Positions 25,897 to 38,820 of a DNA stretch of 64,000 bases are shown here, one piece after another. This stretch comes from Pithys albifrons albifrons (lineage: Eukaryota > Chordata > Aves > Passeriformes > Thamnophilidae). The DNA lies in the NCBI RefSeq assembly GCF_047495875.1, contig NC_092458.1, positions 918,001 to 982,000 on the forward strand. Reading direction: 5' to 3'. Under the pieces are notes generated by a model that was not told the DNA's origin, did not search any database, and saw nothing but the letters and a program-made list of their open reading frames with translations. The stretch's first letter is position 1. Each line of letters opens with the position of its first letter. Position numbers and translations under genes: made by a program.

Positions 25897-26524
25897 TGTC
25901 CTAGTTCAGCAGGAGGGACCAGCTAACCCTGTGTGGGGGTGATCAAAGCTGTGTATTCTACCCCCTCTATTCATTCCCCAAGGTCAATGGGCCATTAGCA
26001 GCAGCTGCCCAGGGAGCCATTATCACCTTCACACCCAGCCTGAGGGGGGCGGAGCTGCCAATGGGCCATCAACAGCTCAACACCCCCTGGCTCCCAGAGT
26101 TAATCACCCATTGTGTGAGTCCCTGCCCAGGGGGAGGGACTGGGTGCTCCCTGAGGGTACATAAGTGGTGGGTAAGAAGACCTCAGGAACTTCTCGTTGG
26201 ATCCAGAGCAGCAGCAGGACCTTGACAAGAGGAGATCCCCGCTCTCGCCCAGACCACAGCCCTCGCCTGCACCAACAGGTTTTTCTTTTCCTTTTGCTCT
26301 GGACTTGGGGGAACCACAGGGGTCTCAGCACAAGGGCAAACAAACCCCCTTGGGTTTGTGCCCCAGGACACTGGGTTATACTGCTGGGTTTTTGTGAGTT
26401 GAAAGCAATTTCCCTTTTGTGTCAGTGTTTTTAGTGTAATATTATTATTGAATTTTAGCTCTGATTTATAATCTCTCTCGTGGTGAGTTCATTTCCCCTG
26501 CTGGTTCACCTTTAAACCAGCACA
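25897..26524 (+). mobile_element. Solo LTR, family B, with perfect 5-bp target duplication
   Basis: A 628-bp LTR that begins TGTCCTAG and ends AACCAGCACA. It is flanked by identical ACTAG pentamers at 25892-25896 and 26525-26529, so the boundaries are well supported. The U3-like half carries two CCAAT/'ATGGGCCAT' modules (about 25984 and 26057), a GC box (GGGGGCGGAGC, about 26046) and a TATA-like 'TACATAAG' (about 26158). The 3' half is T-rich. No internal sequence remains. A 5-bp duplication is common for ERVL-like elements, but the class is an inference. Open frames inside it are not genes. Confidence 0.9.
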
Positions 26525-26529
26525 ACTAG

Positions 26530-27816
26530 GAACTCCAGCAACTGTTGCCATATCTTATGCTATGACACTGTGGAAAACTGTCAATGATGACAAGTGAATG
26601 CACAAGAAAATATCACTGAATATTTTTAAGAAATTGCACTTAATTGTAATGTAAACACAGTACAGATTACTTTTGTCTCCCTTCTTTTGCCTCCATTTCC
26701 CATTTGTCCCATGTATTTTTTTGCCTATTTAAAATCCAGCTTCTTCTCAGTATACTTCACAGCACTGATGAAGAATAGCTGATATGATGCACATCTTCGT
26801 ATTGTGCTGCAGAAACAAAGGGTTTCAGGCAAAGATATTCAAAAAGTAATATGACTCACCCTACCTCATCTTACATCTAAAATCACTGCTAATCTTGGAG
26901 TAATAGCTGCTAAAACAGCTAGTGAAGAATCTTATTTACATAAAGTAGTAAATTTTTGACTCAAATTCATCTGGAAATGCACGTTCTCTCCTTGCAATCA
27001 CCCAGTAGTCTCTATTCACCTCAGTTCCTTATTTTCCCACCACCTCCTATTTCTGGAAGGATTCCAACAGTTAAAAAAATACTACAATTTTATTTAAAGC
27101 TCATTTTCCAAAATGTGATTCAGTAATAGAAGGAGTTTAATGAGGAACATCATTATGTGTTCAACAGAAAGCTTTCTCACTGATCTTGTAACAAAAAAAG
27201 AATCTTCCCCTCATTACTGGTGTCTTTCTGACTCAGCCAGGCTTTCATGTAAAAATAACACTAAGCTCACAAACTTGTGATGGAACAGCAGTTATATTAG
27301 ACACATTTTATTACCTCTTACCAGTTATTTTTAGAAACTGCAGATCAGCTTTTAACATGAGTGCCAGAGTAACAGAGACAGAAATAATTGTTCATAGCTG
27401 GAATTTCTCTGAGGACATAGAGAAGTACCGAGACTTTGGGGACATGGAAGCAAAGACTTCAAAAGACAACTAGTATCAACCAAGGAGTGTGTAAAATATC
27501 TGTATTGATTTTCTGAATGAACCTTGTCAACTTGACATTATTTTAATTTTTAAAGTGCTGATGGAGAGATTTATTGATGTGAAAACCTGCAGAAACTCTG
27601 TCATTTGCTGAGGATCATGACAGCTCAGAGCAGTGTCACAGCATATTCCTCGGGATGTGTTTTAAATCACTCTGGGACTTTCCTCAGTTTCTGACGAACT
27701 GATGCCTGAGAAAGGGCCAGACTAAATTTTTGTAAGGCTGGTGCAAAAGAGTAACAAAAAAAGATATTCTGTTTCTGAAAATTTTGAGTCTTGCTTCCTT
27801 CAAAGTGCTATGCTTT
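26530..27816. other. Unique non-coding sequence between LTR and CR1
   Basis: AT-rich, with no recognisable gene, RNA or repeat. The CR1 3' terminus begins immediately after it. Confidence 0.5.
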
Positions 27817-29165
27817 TCATAGAATCATAGAATCATAGAATCGATTGGGTTGGAAAAGACCTCCAAGATCATCGAGTCCAACCCTTGGTCCAACTCTAGT
27901 TCATTTACTAGATCATGGCACCCAGCGCCACGTCCAATCTGCATTTAAAGATCTCTAGGGATGGTGAATCCACCCCCTCTCTGGGCAGCCCATTCCAATG
28001 CCTGATTACTCTCTCTGTAAAAAATTTTTTTCTGATATTCAACTTAAATTTCCCCTGGCAGAGCTTGAGCCCATCGTGCCCCCTTGTCCTATTGCTGAGT
28101 GCCTGGGAGAAGAGACCAGCCCCCACCTGGCTAGAACTTCCCTTCAGGTAGTTATAGACAGTGATGAGGTCACCTCTGAGCCTCCTCTTCTCCAGGCTAA
28201 ACACCCCCAGCTCCCTCAGCCTCTCCCCATAGGACTTGTGCTCCAGTCCCTTCACCAGCCTTGTTGCTCTTCTCTGGACCCGCTCCAGCATCTCAATATC
28301 CTTTCTGAACTGAGGGGCCCAGAACTGAACACAGTACTCAAGGTGTGGCCTCACCAATGCAGAGTACAGGGGAAGGATCACTGCCCTGGTCCTGCTGGCC
28401 ACGCTATTTTTGATACAGGACAGGATCCCATTGGCCTTCTTGGCCACCTGGGCACACCGTTGGCTCATGTTGAGCTTCCTGTCCCTCAGTCCCCCCAGGT
28501 CCCTCTGCCTGGCTGCTCTCCAGCCACTCTGTGCCCAGCCTGGAGCGCTGCAGGGGGTTGTTGTGGCCAAAGTGCAGGACCCGGCACTTGGCCTTGTTGA
28601 ACTTCATCCCATTGGGATCAGCCCATCTCTCAAGTCTATCCAGATCCTTCTGCAGAGCCCTCCTGCCTTCCAGCAGGTCGACACTCCCTCCCAACTTGGT
28701 GTCATCAGCAAATTTGCTGCTGATGGACTCAATCCCCACATCTAAATCATCAATAAAGATGTTAAACAGGACTGGACCCAACACAGACCCCTGGGGAACA
28801 CCACTGGTGACCGGCCGCCAGCTGGATGCAGCTCCGTTCACCAGCACTCTCTAGGCCCGACCCTCCAGCCAGCTCTTAATCCAGGAGAGGGTACACTTGT
28901 CCAGGCCATGGGCTACCAGCTTTTCCAGGAGTATATTATGGGAGACAGTATCAAAGGCCTTGCTGAAGTCCAGATAGACACATCCACAGCCTTCCCCTCA
29001 TCCACCAGGTGGGTCACCTGATCGTAGAAAGAGATCAGGTTGGTCAGACAGGACCTGCCCCTCCTAAACCCATGCTGGATGGGTCTAATCCCTTGTCCAC
29101 CCTGAAGGTGCTGTGTGATTGCACTCAGGATGAGCTGCTCCATAACCCTGTTTATAGTGACTATG
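27817..29165 (-). mobile_element. CR1 LINE, 5'-truncated, relatively young
   Basis: A non-LTR retrotransposon on the minus strand. Its 3' end is at about 27817-27842, where the avian CR1 terminal octamer is repeated about three times, and the usual CR1 3' UTR follows. Upstream (higher coordinates) lies the last part of ORF2, the reverse transcriptase. The copy is 5'-truncated near 29150-29165, in the sequence just before the reverse-transcriptase fingers. That gives about 1.35 kb against the roughly 4.5 kb of a full CR1. CR1 copies usually lack clear target duplications, and I see none. Protein similarity is still easy to read, so the insertion is younger than the CR1s at 36.2 and 57.9 kb. 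Confidence 0.95.
27908..29165 (-). pseudogene. CR1 reverse transcriptase (ORF2) fragment, broken
   Basis: The coding remnant of the CR1 above. In order along the minus strand: a fingers segment with HGFRRGRSCLTNL (about 29055-29100); motif A, where the frame is lost near 28965-28990; an in-frame stop at 28851-28853; the SGVPQGS motif at 28785-28805; the catalytic FADD box at 28701-28712; a second frame change near 28500-28530; then the C-terminal region with [10 protein letters not shown] and WNGLP. An intact copy would copy CR1 RNA at a nicked target. With two frame breaks, one stop and no endonuclease domain, this copy cannot encode an active enzyme. Confidence 0.93.
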
Positions 29166-32100
29166 CTATGCCCTGTCAGACACAGCAAAAATCAGAAGAA
29201 GGCAACATTCATGTTATGAAATCCTGTGGAAACCCTTCTGTTACATTCCTTCCTGAGTTCCTGAGATCTTTTCAGGATGCCATCAAGTTGATTCCCTGAG
29301 AAAATGAAAAGTCAAGAAAGGAAGACTTTACACATATCCAAAGGAGAAGTGTAGTTGTTGGTGCTATGAGGTCAAGGAGAGGTGATTGCTGTGTCTGGCA
29401 GCGATGAAGAAATCGCAAATACTTCTAAGGAGAAGTAAATTAAAGGATTATTAAATAAAAATCAAGATGTTAGCCATTCTTTATATTGTACAGACAGAAT
29501 CTTCTGGTAAACTATCCATTGGTCAGGAGAGTTGGTGTTATTCATAGAAATACATGAGCACATTCTAAACAAAAATACTTAAGACTGATTGTTAATTCAG
29601 AAATTCTTTTGCATCGTGAAATGTTCTTTCCACTTTTCATGGTTTACTCAACATAGGACTGTTTGAAACCTTAACTTTTGTTGTTTTCTGTACTTTTGTA
29701 AAAAAAAGTATCACTTTCTCTTTGACAGGAAAATTTTAAATTTCCTAGCTCATATTTATAATTTATTTGATTTTTTTGTGATTAATATCAAGTTCTTAAC
29801 AATCTTGAGCACAAGTTGTATATCTGAAGGTTTTCTGAGATCCTAAAAATTTAGGCAACATAAGTAGAATAATTTCAAAAGAAAAATAGGTACTGTTACT
29901 TTGGTGTTTAGCAATGAATTTGAGGACCTGAATAGAGACAAGCTTGTTAAATTATCTCAAGGAAATAAACTAATATAAATGTTTTACTAATCACTATGTT
30001 GTTATAGAAACAACCAGGAATTAAAAAAAAATACCCCAGACATTCTCATCCTTGAGAAAATTACTTTAAAAGCATAGAAATAGTAGGTGCTGTGCAGCAA
30101 TCTTTCAGTTAGTCAATAGGCATTTAGCTATAGCACTCTAAGTTAAGATCCTGACTGACTCAATCAGTACTGTGTAAAAAAAAGTCTTGGCTAAGAAATT
30201 GTCCATTGCCATTATCTATTTTTGATGTAAATTTGGATTATGTTTGGGATGATATATTGGCTGGTTGATGGAATTTGAAGACCCGTGGATAGAACAGACA
30301 AATTTTAACCCCTGCCTCTTCTCCATTGTCCTTCTTAGAGCCAAAATACTACGTAATGTAAAAATAAATTTTAAAATCCCTGAACCTCTCAGTGTTGTCA
30401 CACTGACAGTGCTTACTCTAATAGTTACCTGTTTCATTAACACCCCCAAATAGCCCCCTAGGTACAAACCATCTTCTTCCTTGTATTTTTCTTATCCTTG
30501 ATTTTCTTATTTTAGTGTAACCCAATATGGTCCTCAACCAGTTCAAACATGTTCTGTCACTCTCACCCTCGGCTGTTTAGACAAGACTTCTTGTCAGCTT
30601 TTCCTTCCTGATACAGATCCTTATCTTAATTGATAACATCTTTTCTCATATCCCATATCCCCATGGGTTGTGATTACTTTTCTTGGTTGACAGTTATGTC
30701 CAAAAGGAGCTGGGTCTGGAGTGAAAGAGGAAGATTTGCTTAAAGTAGCACAAGAAGAAGTAGAAAGGGAGCCATACTATGGACAAAAGAGACTTGTGGA
30801 GTAGGAGGTAAAGATAAGTAGAAGCTAAATGAAATAAAATGGTGCTGGCATCTGAGAGTATGTGAAGAGGGAAGGGGATAACCTGACTTGGTTTCCTGTT
30901 GATGCCAGTTAGAGCAGCATGCAACCAAATTAACAGACAACTTGTTTCATTAGCCTAAATGCAAACTTCAGAATTATATTCCTCATCTAAAGTTCACTTG
31001 AATGTGCTTCACAACAGCTGAACATTTGCATTGAAAACCTTTTCACCAAAACAAATTTTTGTAGCTAGACTGGTGAGCAAAATTAGAAATCACAGATCAG
31101 TTAGAAGGTTTTTGCTGCCTTCAAACTGGAGAATATCAAACCCCAGTTTATGTTGGTCAAAAATGAAGGGCATGTTAAGAAAGAAATGCAAAATGGGGGA
31201 CTCAGTTTTCAAGGGCAAGTATGAGATCAGTTTGCATGGAAGTTATGAGCATGTGAAAACAAAAGCTTGATGCCTGTAAATTCAATACCCCAAGTTTCTA
31301 GCATTGAAAGTATTATTTATCCTTGGGAACTTGATGTTAATGAGACTGATAGGACTTAAGATTCAAATTTTTTTTTAATTCTTCAAACATAAATCCTTTT
31401 AAGACCTTATCAGCTCATCTAAAAATGTCAATAAACTCCATTTCAGGTCAGTAGTAGTTTGAAAACTGCATTGATCCCTCACATGGAACAAGGAAAGTTT
31501 TATGTAAGAGATCATGTTGTACATGATTTTGTGATGTCTTGGTGACCCTGATGATACCCAGGTTCTTGAATGTGCGAGATTCAAAGATACAATTTAAAGG
31601 ATGTAATCCATGGTGACAAAGAGAGGTTTCTATTCTCTGCTTGAGTCAGTGTTTAGGCCCAATTGCTGCAGACATCCCCAAGAAGATCACTCAATTCAGT
31701 ACCTGCCTGCATGGGCACAGAAGAGTTCTCAGTAATGGTCCTTGGCCTAAACTGCAGCCTTACCCATGGTGTGGCCAAAAATTGTGAGTTGGGTAATGAC
31801 TTACTTTTTCTTCATTTAAAGTAACAGTAAGTCCTTCTCTGTAAGAACTAAGGGTATTCTTGCAGATATTTTCAAAGAAAAAAAATCATAGGCATGTAAA
31901 CCAGATGTCCTATAGAAGTGTTTGTTTCTATTAAGTAGTCAATGCTGGGAAATAGTTATGGTTACCAAACTGCTGAACATAAGCAGGAAGGAAGATGTAT
32001 ACTGTTTCTTTTGTCTTCATTTTGTCTATGGGAAAAATTGCAGAACATAAATATTTTACAAAACTTTTCAGTCCCGCTTACATAAGTACCCTGGCATTTA

Positions 32101-34333
32101 AAAGACTCAAGTTCTAATTGATTTTCTGCACTTCTTCACTTTTTAAATTGGGAAACTGTCTGCTAATATAAGCAGTTTTTGAAACTGTGTGTTGTTTTAT
32201 AACTTTTACTAATTCAAGAGTAGCTAAAGGCTGAGATTGTAATTAAAAATAAATAGTAAAAAAAAGGCATTTTCATTTTTTTTCATCAGAACTAACTGAA
32301 TGACCTCAAATTCCATTTCAAGATCACCAACTCATATTTTGAGACTAGTCTTAACATCTGCCAAAACTTTCACAAAAATCAGACACTGTTGCCAGAGTAA
32401 TTGCACATTCTCTACGTATTTGTTAAGTTAAACTCTATATATTTATACTAGATGCTTACATCATGTAACAAGTCATACTGAACACCATGCTTTCTTTATG
32501 TTTAATGTTGTGGTTTTTTGGTAGCTGGAGTGTTTCTATAGATGAAAGAGCTTACATTTAAAAGTGCTAGGCCATACCCAGCAACCTACACAGTGTACAG
32601 GATTCATGGCACTTCTGTGTATGTCCCTGTGATTTCTCTGCTATGGATTCTCCCAGGTGTTACTGCCTGAATAAAAGTCACTTGTGAGCCTGCACAAGTC
32701 TCAGCATTTCTCAAACCACCTGCTGCATCCATGTTTGAAGAGGTGGCTGTTTGACTCCAGAAAGTGGTTCAGCCAGGCAAGACACAGAAGAGACATAAGG
32801 AGGCACAGAAAAATGGTAGGAAAGGGACAGACATCATGGAGAAGAGGCAAAATGACATGATGTGTTTAAGACCTTACAGGCTGCACAAGTCAGAACAATA
32901 AGTCAAACCAGACCCTGCTCCTATGACCTGAACACAAAATATTTCTCACCTCTCTTAGTTTTTCCTCCCCAAATATTTCCTTCTAGTAATTTTTTCCTTC
33001 TTGAAAAAATGCAATGAAAGGAAATTTTGTGTAACTAGCATCAGATAACAGTTAATAAAAGCCTAGACAAACCCTTGACATTCTTCACTCCTTTGATTTA
33101 TAGGAAACCTTTTTCCACCTGCCATCAATCATCAATATAGAGGTAACATTATCAAGTACAAAATATTCATTCAATTAATTTTTCTGAATGGTCTCCCCAT
33201 GACTGCCATGGTTTCTACTGCAGAAAGAGGCTGTATGAGGATGGTTCTCTCTGTGACATATCACAGGATGTCAGATAACTTCAACAGGCATGGACACTAT
33301 GGGTGACTAAATTAGTAGTGATACATTCATGTAGTTTGAGGGTTTGTGGCACTGTCAGTTGTCCCTTTAGCATCAGTGGTAGAACAAACCTAACCTTAGA
33401 AGATAAGAGACTGTTCTCAGACTCAGGGTTAGCATTAATGCCATTTCTCTCCAGCAGAACAGCTTGCATCCTTGTATAATCAGTTTACACAGATACAGCA
33501 GCCTCTTTAATCACCCCCAGTGTCAATGTTAGCATTTGACTTGATCATGTAGGTCCCAAAAAGATTAGAGCTTGGGGTTTTTTTCATGGAAGGATTTCAA
33601 TGCACAGACAGCTCAATAAATATTCCCACAAAGCTATACTTTCTAAACAAGCTGCTGTGCACTTTCAGGTGGTGCAGTATGATGTCACAGCACTTAAACA
33701 AGACACCAAAAGCAGGAATTGTGAGGGAGGGAAAAAAAATAACCACAACTATTTTGGGAAAAATTCAAGAGTGCAGTTTCAAAAGTGATGCATCTTCAGT
33801 AAACCTGAAGCAGCAGGAAAGATGATCTTTTCCAAAGGATGGATTGAGCCAGCTCATGGGGTTAATGTTCAGAGGGTTAATTATTACCTGTTCTGCTACT
33901 CTGAGTCAAATCTTACAATTTTCTTCTTTTATAGATGTGTTCCTCAAAGACATTCAGTGAGTTCTTCAACAGGGAAAAAAAGAGAGCAGACACCTGATTT
34001 CCTTTTCTGTATGAAAGAATATAATATTATTTGGATGAAAAAAAGTTTATTTCAATATGAGTGCACATGCCAGAATATGCAGACATCCATCCAATCTCTG
34101 TGACCCTTTTCCACCAGGTTTCAGTAATATGTCAATTGCTTGCCAGCATTTTAAAACTACAAGTCTATATAACCAGTAATGAACATTGCAGTTTTAGGAA
34201 TGTAAGTTCTGCAAACATTTGATTGACTTTTTTAGACAGAACAAGATGAAAAGTTAAAATACATCAACCAACCAACCAAAAAAAACCCCCTTATAATCTC
34301 TGGACTCTTTACATTTCCCAAATTCCTATTTTT
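29166..34333. other. Unique non-coding sequence
   Basis: No gene, RNA gene or confident transposon. The 100-codon-or-shorter frames show no domains. A G4T7 motif (the reverse complement of A7C4) is at 33574-33584, and a short CAAC/A-rich tract with A8C5 is at 34265-34290. Confidence 0.5.
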
Positions 34334-34337
34334 CCTC

Positions 34338-34965
34338 TGTCTTGGTTTGAGATAAGCAACTGCCAACCTCCCCAAGCACAGAGAGAAAAGCCTCCCTCCT
34401 AACACCAGGGAAAGGGAGGAAAAGAGAGGGGAAAGGAAAAAAAAACACTTCAAACTGCATTTATACTAAAACTACATATATTTTTCACAGAAAGAAAGAG
34501 ACAATTAGAAGAGAGTACAAATATTCACTCACACAAGTCTACAACAACAAGTTCCCCACCTCAACTTCTTAACGAACACACAAATTCTACTGTCTTAACT
34601 ACACATTACTTAAGAAGAAGCTTATTCCCCAGGGAGACAAACCCAAGCAGAAAGGAGAGACCCAGAACAACACATTTGACTTTCCTGAGGTACCCTGTGA
34701 GCCAGTGGTGGGCCTGGTCCTCTCCATCCCCCCTGGGACAGCATCGTGCGTCCTCCCAAGAGGAGGGCTGAGAAGCGACTGCCTTAACCACTCCCACACT
34801 GGTTCCTACTGCCCTGGAGATGATGCCATAATGTGGTATGGAATACAAAATTACTGGCTAGAAGAGGTCAGCTGTTAGCTCAGCCCAGCTCAAGTCAGCT
34901 GACAGCTTCGGCCTAGTCCAGACTCCAGAGCCCAAATCTAGGCCCACCTAGAGGAACCCATAACA
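34338..34965 (-). mobile_element. Solo LTR, family A, minus strand
   Basis: The reverse complement of the family-A LTR: the plus strand starts TGTCTTGGTTTGAG and ends CCCATAACA. Flanks share CCTC (34334-34337 and 34966-34969), or CCTCT if the terminal base of the LTR is assigned to the target. So the duplication is 4-5 bp and slightly ambiguous. It has several differences from the 46.8-kb LTRs (for example in the first 20 bp), suggesting an older integration. The internal region has been lost. Confidence 0.9.
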
Positions 34966-34970
34966 CCTCT

Positions 34971-36159
34971 AAGTTTTTCTCTGCATTCCTGGAAATATTT
35001 CTTTTTCAAATTACTTAATAGAACTAATGTTCATATGCCTGATGTTCCGGTAGAAACTACAAAGCAAAAGAATGTGCATATAATCATACCTGCCAAGCAC
35101 ATGCTTATGGAAATAATTACCATTATCTTGAAGAGCATATTGTGTTAATATGAGAGATTACTAAATTCCCTCAGTATTGTTGCCAGATTTTTATCCATGT
35201 CATCTTCTTTTTTTGTTTGCTCATGAGTAGTTTCCAAAATGAAATTATTTCAAAATCAAGAGATTCCATATAATAAAAGTAAACACAGGTACAGAAGAAA
35301 CAGAGCATCCTTGAGACACCACAGGTTTTCTAAGATTAACATTTTCTATTCATGATAGATTTTTCTTTTCCCACAAATACCTGTATCATTAATGTGGTCC
35401 AGAGTTGAGTACAAAGAAAGTATGAAAAATACAATTATTGTAAGGCATCAATGAAGAATATCTGCACCATATAGTTACACTGGAACTCTACTTTGGCTCT
35501 ACAAACTGTATTGGGGAAAGTATTCTAGTGATATTTTTGCATTCAACATTGAATGTTTTATTGTTTTGATCATACCAGTGCTAATTTTTCTTTAGTTGTT
35601 TGTACTTTCATTTTCCTTTGAATTACATAAATCCTGAGTTTGATGCTGAGCAGTTTATTCAAGGAAAAAGCATCCAAAATGCAAAGAAAATAGCATAGAA
35701 CATACTGAAAGCAGAAATTTATGTTAGCACTATATCCTTTCTAACACATGCTTGGGAGAATTTTTTTTTCTGGATAAAAATAATAAATATTAGTACAAAT
35801 ATTTGCTGAGAGAACTCCTCAAAACCTGGATCTCTTTGTCTTCTGCTTTCTACTGCTCTTTCCTGCCCTTTATGGCCAGAATATATTGATATTACTGTCT
35901 AGACAGGAGTTGGTTACAGGACTACCACAGGGAACAGAGCTTAAGGATTTTAAGGCACTCCAAGGGTAAAAGAGAAAGGAAAAAAAAATCCTTTGGTGAC
36001 TGAAAAAACCCCAAAATACCTCATCTCCCTACCCTTTTTATATAACTATTACTTACAGACATTTAAGATGCAGAAAGGGATAATTACAAGAACCATCTAA
36101 ACCACAGCAAATTTATGGACACTTGCTTCCTAATTAAATTATAAATCAAAAAATTATGA
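34971..36159. other. Unique non-coding sequence
   Basis: AT-rich, no gene recognised. An A6CCCC motif is at 36003-36012. Confidence 0.5.
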
Positions 36160-36690
36160 AATGGTTTGAGTTGCAAATGGATCTTAAATATCACATAGTT
36201 CCAACACCCCCTGCCATGGGCAGAGACACCTCCCACTAGACCAGGTTTCTCCAGCCTGGTCTTGAACATTTCCAGTGATGGGGCAGCCACAACTTCTCTG
36301 GGCAGCCTGTGCTAGGGCCTCACCACCCTGATAGCCAAGAATTTCTTCCTTACATCCAACCTAAACTTACTCTCAGTGTAAAGCAATTGCCTCTCACCTA
36401 ACCTCTCCATGTCATTGCCAAAAGCCCCACTCCAGCTCCTTTGCAAGTGCCCTTTATGTACCAGAAGGCTGCTCCAAGGCCTCTCCAGAGCCTCTGCTCC
36501 AGACTAAACAACCTCAAATCTCTCAGCTTGTCCTCATAGTGGAGTTAGTGCAGCCCCCCAATCATCTTCATGGTCTTCAAACACTGCACATCTTTCTTGT
36601 GCTGGGGGCCCCACAGGTGGGTGGTGGCTGCAGCACTCCAGGGGGGTCTCACAAGGGCAGAGTGGAGCATCACCTTCCTCGAATCCTTTA
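36160..36690 (-). mobile_element. Older CR1 LINE fragment
   Basis: Antisense CR1 3' portion. From low to high coordinates: a 3' UTR remnant resembling 'gatggtttgggttggaa', then the 'ccccctgccatgggcag' segment, then coding remnant with SALVRP and WGPQHKKD-like peptides read on the minus strand in interrupted frames. It lacks the terminal octamers and is clearly more diverged than the copy at 27.8 kb. The upper boundary could extend to about 36790. No intact reading frame remains. Confidence 0.88.
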
Positions 36691-37789
36691 TGACACAATG
36701 TGAAAGCCTCAGGAGACAGAAGATGTGAATCATCCCCCATGAATCTTTCATTTTCTGAGAGAGAAGCCTAATACCTTTGTAAGGCTCCTTACAAATTACA
36801 TACATTTGATTTTTTTGGTTTGGGCCAACTGAGAAATAAAACTTTTGAATCTGCTAGCCATTGAAATTAAGGCATTTTCTTAAAATGTAACAAAGGAGAA
36901 ATAAAATACATATTCACAGGATTTTCCCTTACAAGGTCTTTGACAAGGTCTTCATTCTGTTAAACAAAGAGAAGAAAGCACTCTGATTTTACAGGACATG
37001 TGAATTTAACACCAATATGCAGTGATTTCAATGTGTTTATGCTGAAATGACTATGATATGAAATGGACTTACAAAAGTATTCAAGGGGCTTCTTATGTTA
37101 ATGATAATGAAAAGAGTATGTCTTACCCAAAAGAAACACTGTAAGTTGAAAGTTTCCTGTGTCTGGTACATTCCTTGGTTTTGACCTTTACAATCTTGAA
37201 GGTGCTTTCCCCCTCTTTTTTTGGTAGTGGTAGCAGGAGCTCAGCCATTGCCATTCTCCCTCTCTGCATTTGTGTCTTTCAAAGCTGAAGTGCATATTCC
37301 CCCCTGCATGTCAGCAACTTGATTTGTCACACAGCAGTGTGGTCTTTTTCTGGAAACGCAGGGCAGGACCCTCCCTTATGTCAAATTTCTGCTTTGAGTA
37401 CTTCTAGAATGCCAGTTAAACTGTAACCACGTGTTTCTGACAAATACAAGTCAACCACAAATTTTCAGTGCAGGCAAAGCACAGAAGATTAACTATTACA
37501 GTTCCTTTACCCATAGTTGTATTACTATCTTGTAATGAATTGTGTCAGATATATACTGTTGCTGCACTAAACCAGTGCAGGATGAAGTGTGTGAAGTCAT
37601 CAACATTTCTGAATTTCACTTTAATTCTTCGTGCTACACATAAATCAAAATTCTGATGGTGACATCCTTAAAAATGTAGAACTTAGAAATTTAGCAAGTC
37701 TTCCAAGTTTCAATACTAAGATAGAATACCAGCTTATGAAATGATCAAATTACAGACTTTGAGAGGAAAGTTAAGTTACACAAAACCAG
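36691..37789. other. Unique non-coding sequence
   Basis: No gene or further repeat recognised beyond the possible extension of the neighbouring CR1 at the left edge. Confidence 0.5.
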
Positions 37790-38820
37790 AAAGAACTGAT
37801 ATACTAAGCTCAAATCATGTCAAACCAATTTAATCTCCTCCTCTGAGAGGATAACTAGCTAAGTCAGGGAGGAAGATACAGCTGTGTTGCATATTGATTT
37901 CAGTAAGGATTTTGACATTGTCTCGTGACATTCTCATAAGCAGCACACAGTCCACATGAAATCAACATACAAAGGATTTCAAAACTTCACTCGAGCAGAA
38001 ACTGTCAGTGATTTTTTATTAAAGGCATCAATTCTCACGTAGCACAGAAGAGAACTGTCTGAGACATGGTTCTAATCCATATATCCAGTAACAAGCAGTG
38101 TGATAATGTAGGTGGTGCATTTACAAAATTGATAGATGGCACCACAAGAGATGGTACAAATTTTTTAAGAACTGAAACAGAGTTTAGAAAAGTCTTTGTC
38201 AGCTGATTAAATGATCAAATCCGTGGTAAGATCCACTACAGAGAAGCCCAACCCTCCAGGAGAAATCAAATGCCTAAATGCCAAAATAGAGTACAATTAG
38301 GAAAGAGGAATTATTGTAGTAAAACAAAAAGCCTCGCACATTTAAAAGATCTAATGGATGATAAGATAAAAAATGAATTACAAATGTTGAATGCTTCGGG
38401 AAAACCCATCTTCTTTCAGGATTATCACATGTAAGACACAGACAGAAATTATTCTGCTCTACTTAGTGCTGATGAGGCCTCATCTTACTACATTTTACAA
38501 AAATGTTGATGTACACAAATCCAGGGAACAGCAGCAGGGCAATAGTTTCAATAAGGGCAATATTTAAGAAGAAGGAGGACAACTTTAAACAATTTTTCAA
38601 ATGGGAAGATAAATGAGGAGGACATGTAGTCTCCCACTGTAGAAAATAATATACTAGAAAGGACAGTAACTAAGTGCTTGTTGTCTGTACTGTGCTTGTG
38701 TGGCAGGGCAATAAAACTTGACTTACATAACCAGGGATATTTAGGAACATGTTATAAAGTTACAAAGCAGTGATTGGAACCAGCTACTGGTGCAAACTCT
38801 GGAAGTGTTTCATTAAAGTT
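37790..38820 (+). mobile_element. Highly decayed LINE reverse-transcriptase relic
   Basis: Reading the plus strand across frame breaks gives a series of words in the order expected for a CR1/L3-clade reverse transcriptase: 'SNQFNLL' (compare CQTNLIS), 'IDFSKDFDIVS' (motif A, about 37895-37927), then 'KLIDGTTRDG' at the catalytic FADD position (about 38128-38158, active residues lost), then a degraded downstream region to about 38820. Stops and frameshifts are frequent and the limits are approximate. This is much older than the other CR1 copies. A chance match is unlikely for motif A, but the clade assignment is tentative. Confidence 0.6.

Noticed and set aside
27998..28854. Plus-strand frames of 107-200 codons across the CR1
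   Set aside because: They are shadows of the minus-strand reverse transcriptase, which has recognisable motifs.
34265..34290. CAAC repeats followed by A8C5 as telomere-like sequence
   Set aside because: Vertebrate telomere repeat is TTAGGG/CCCTAA; there are no such tandem units here.
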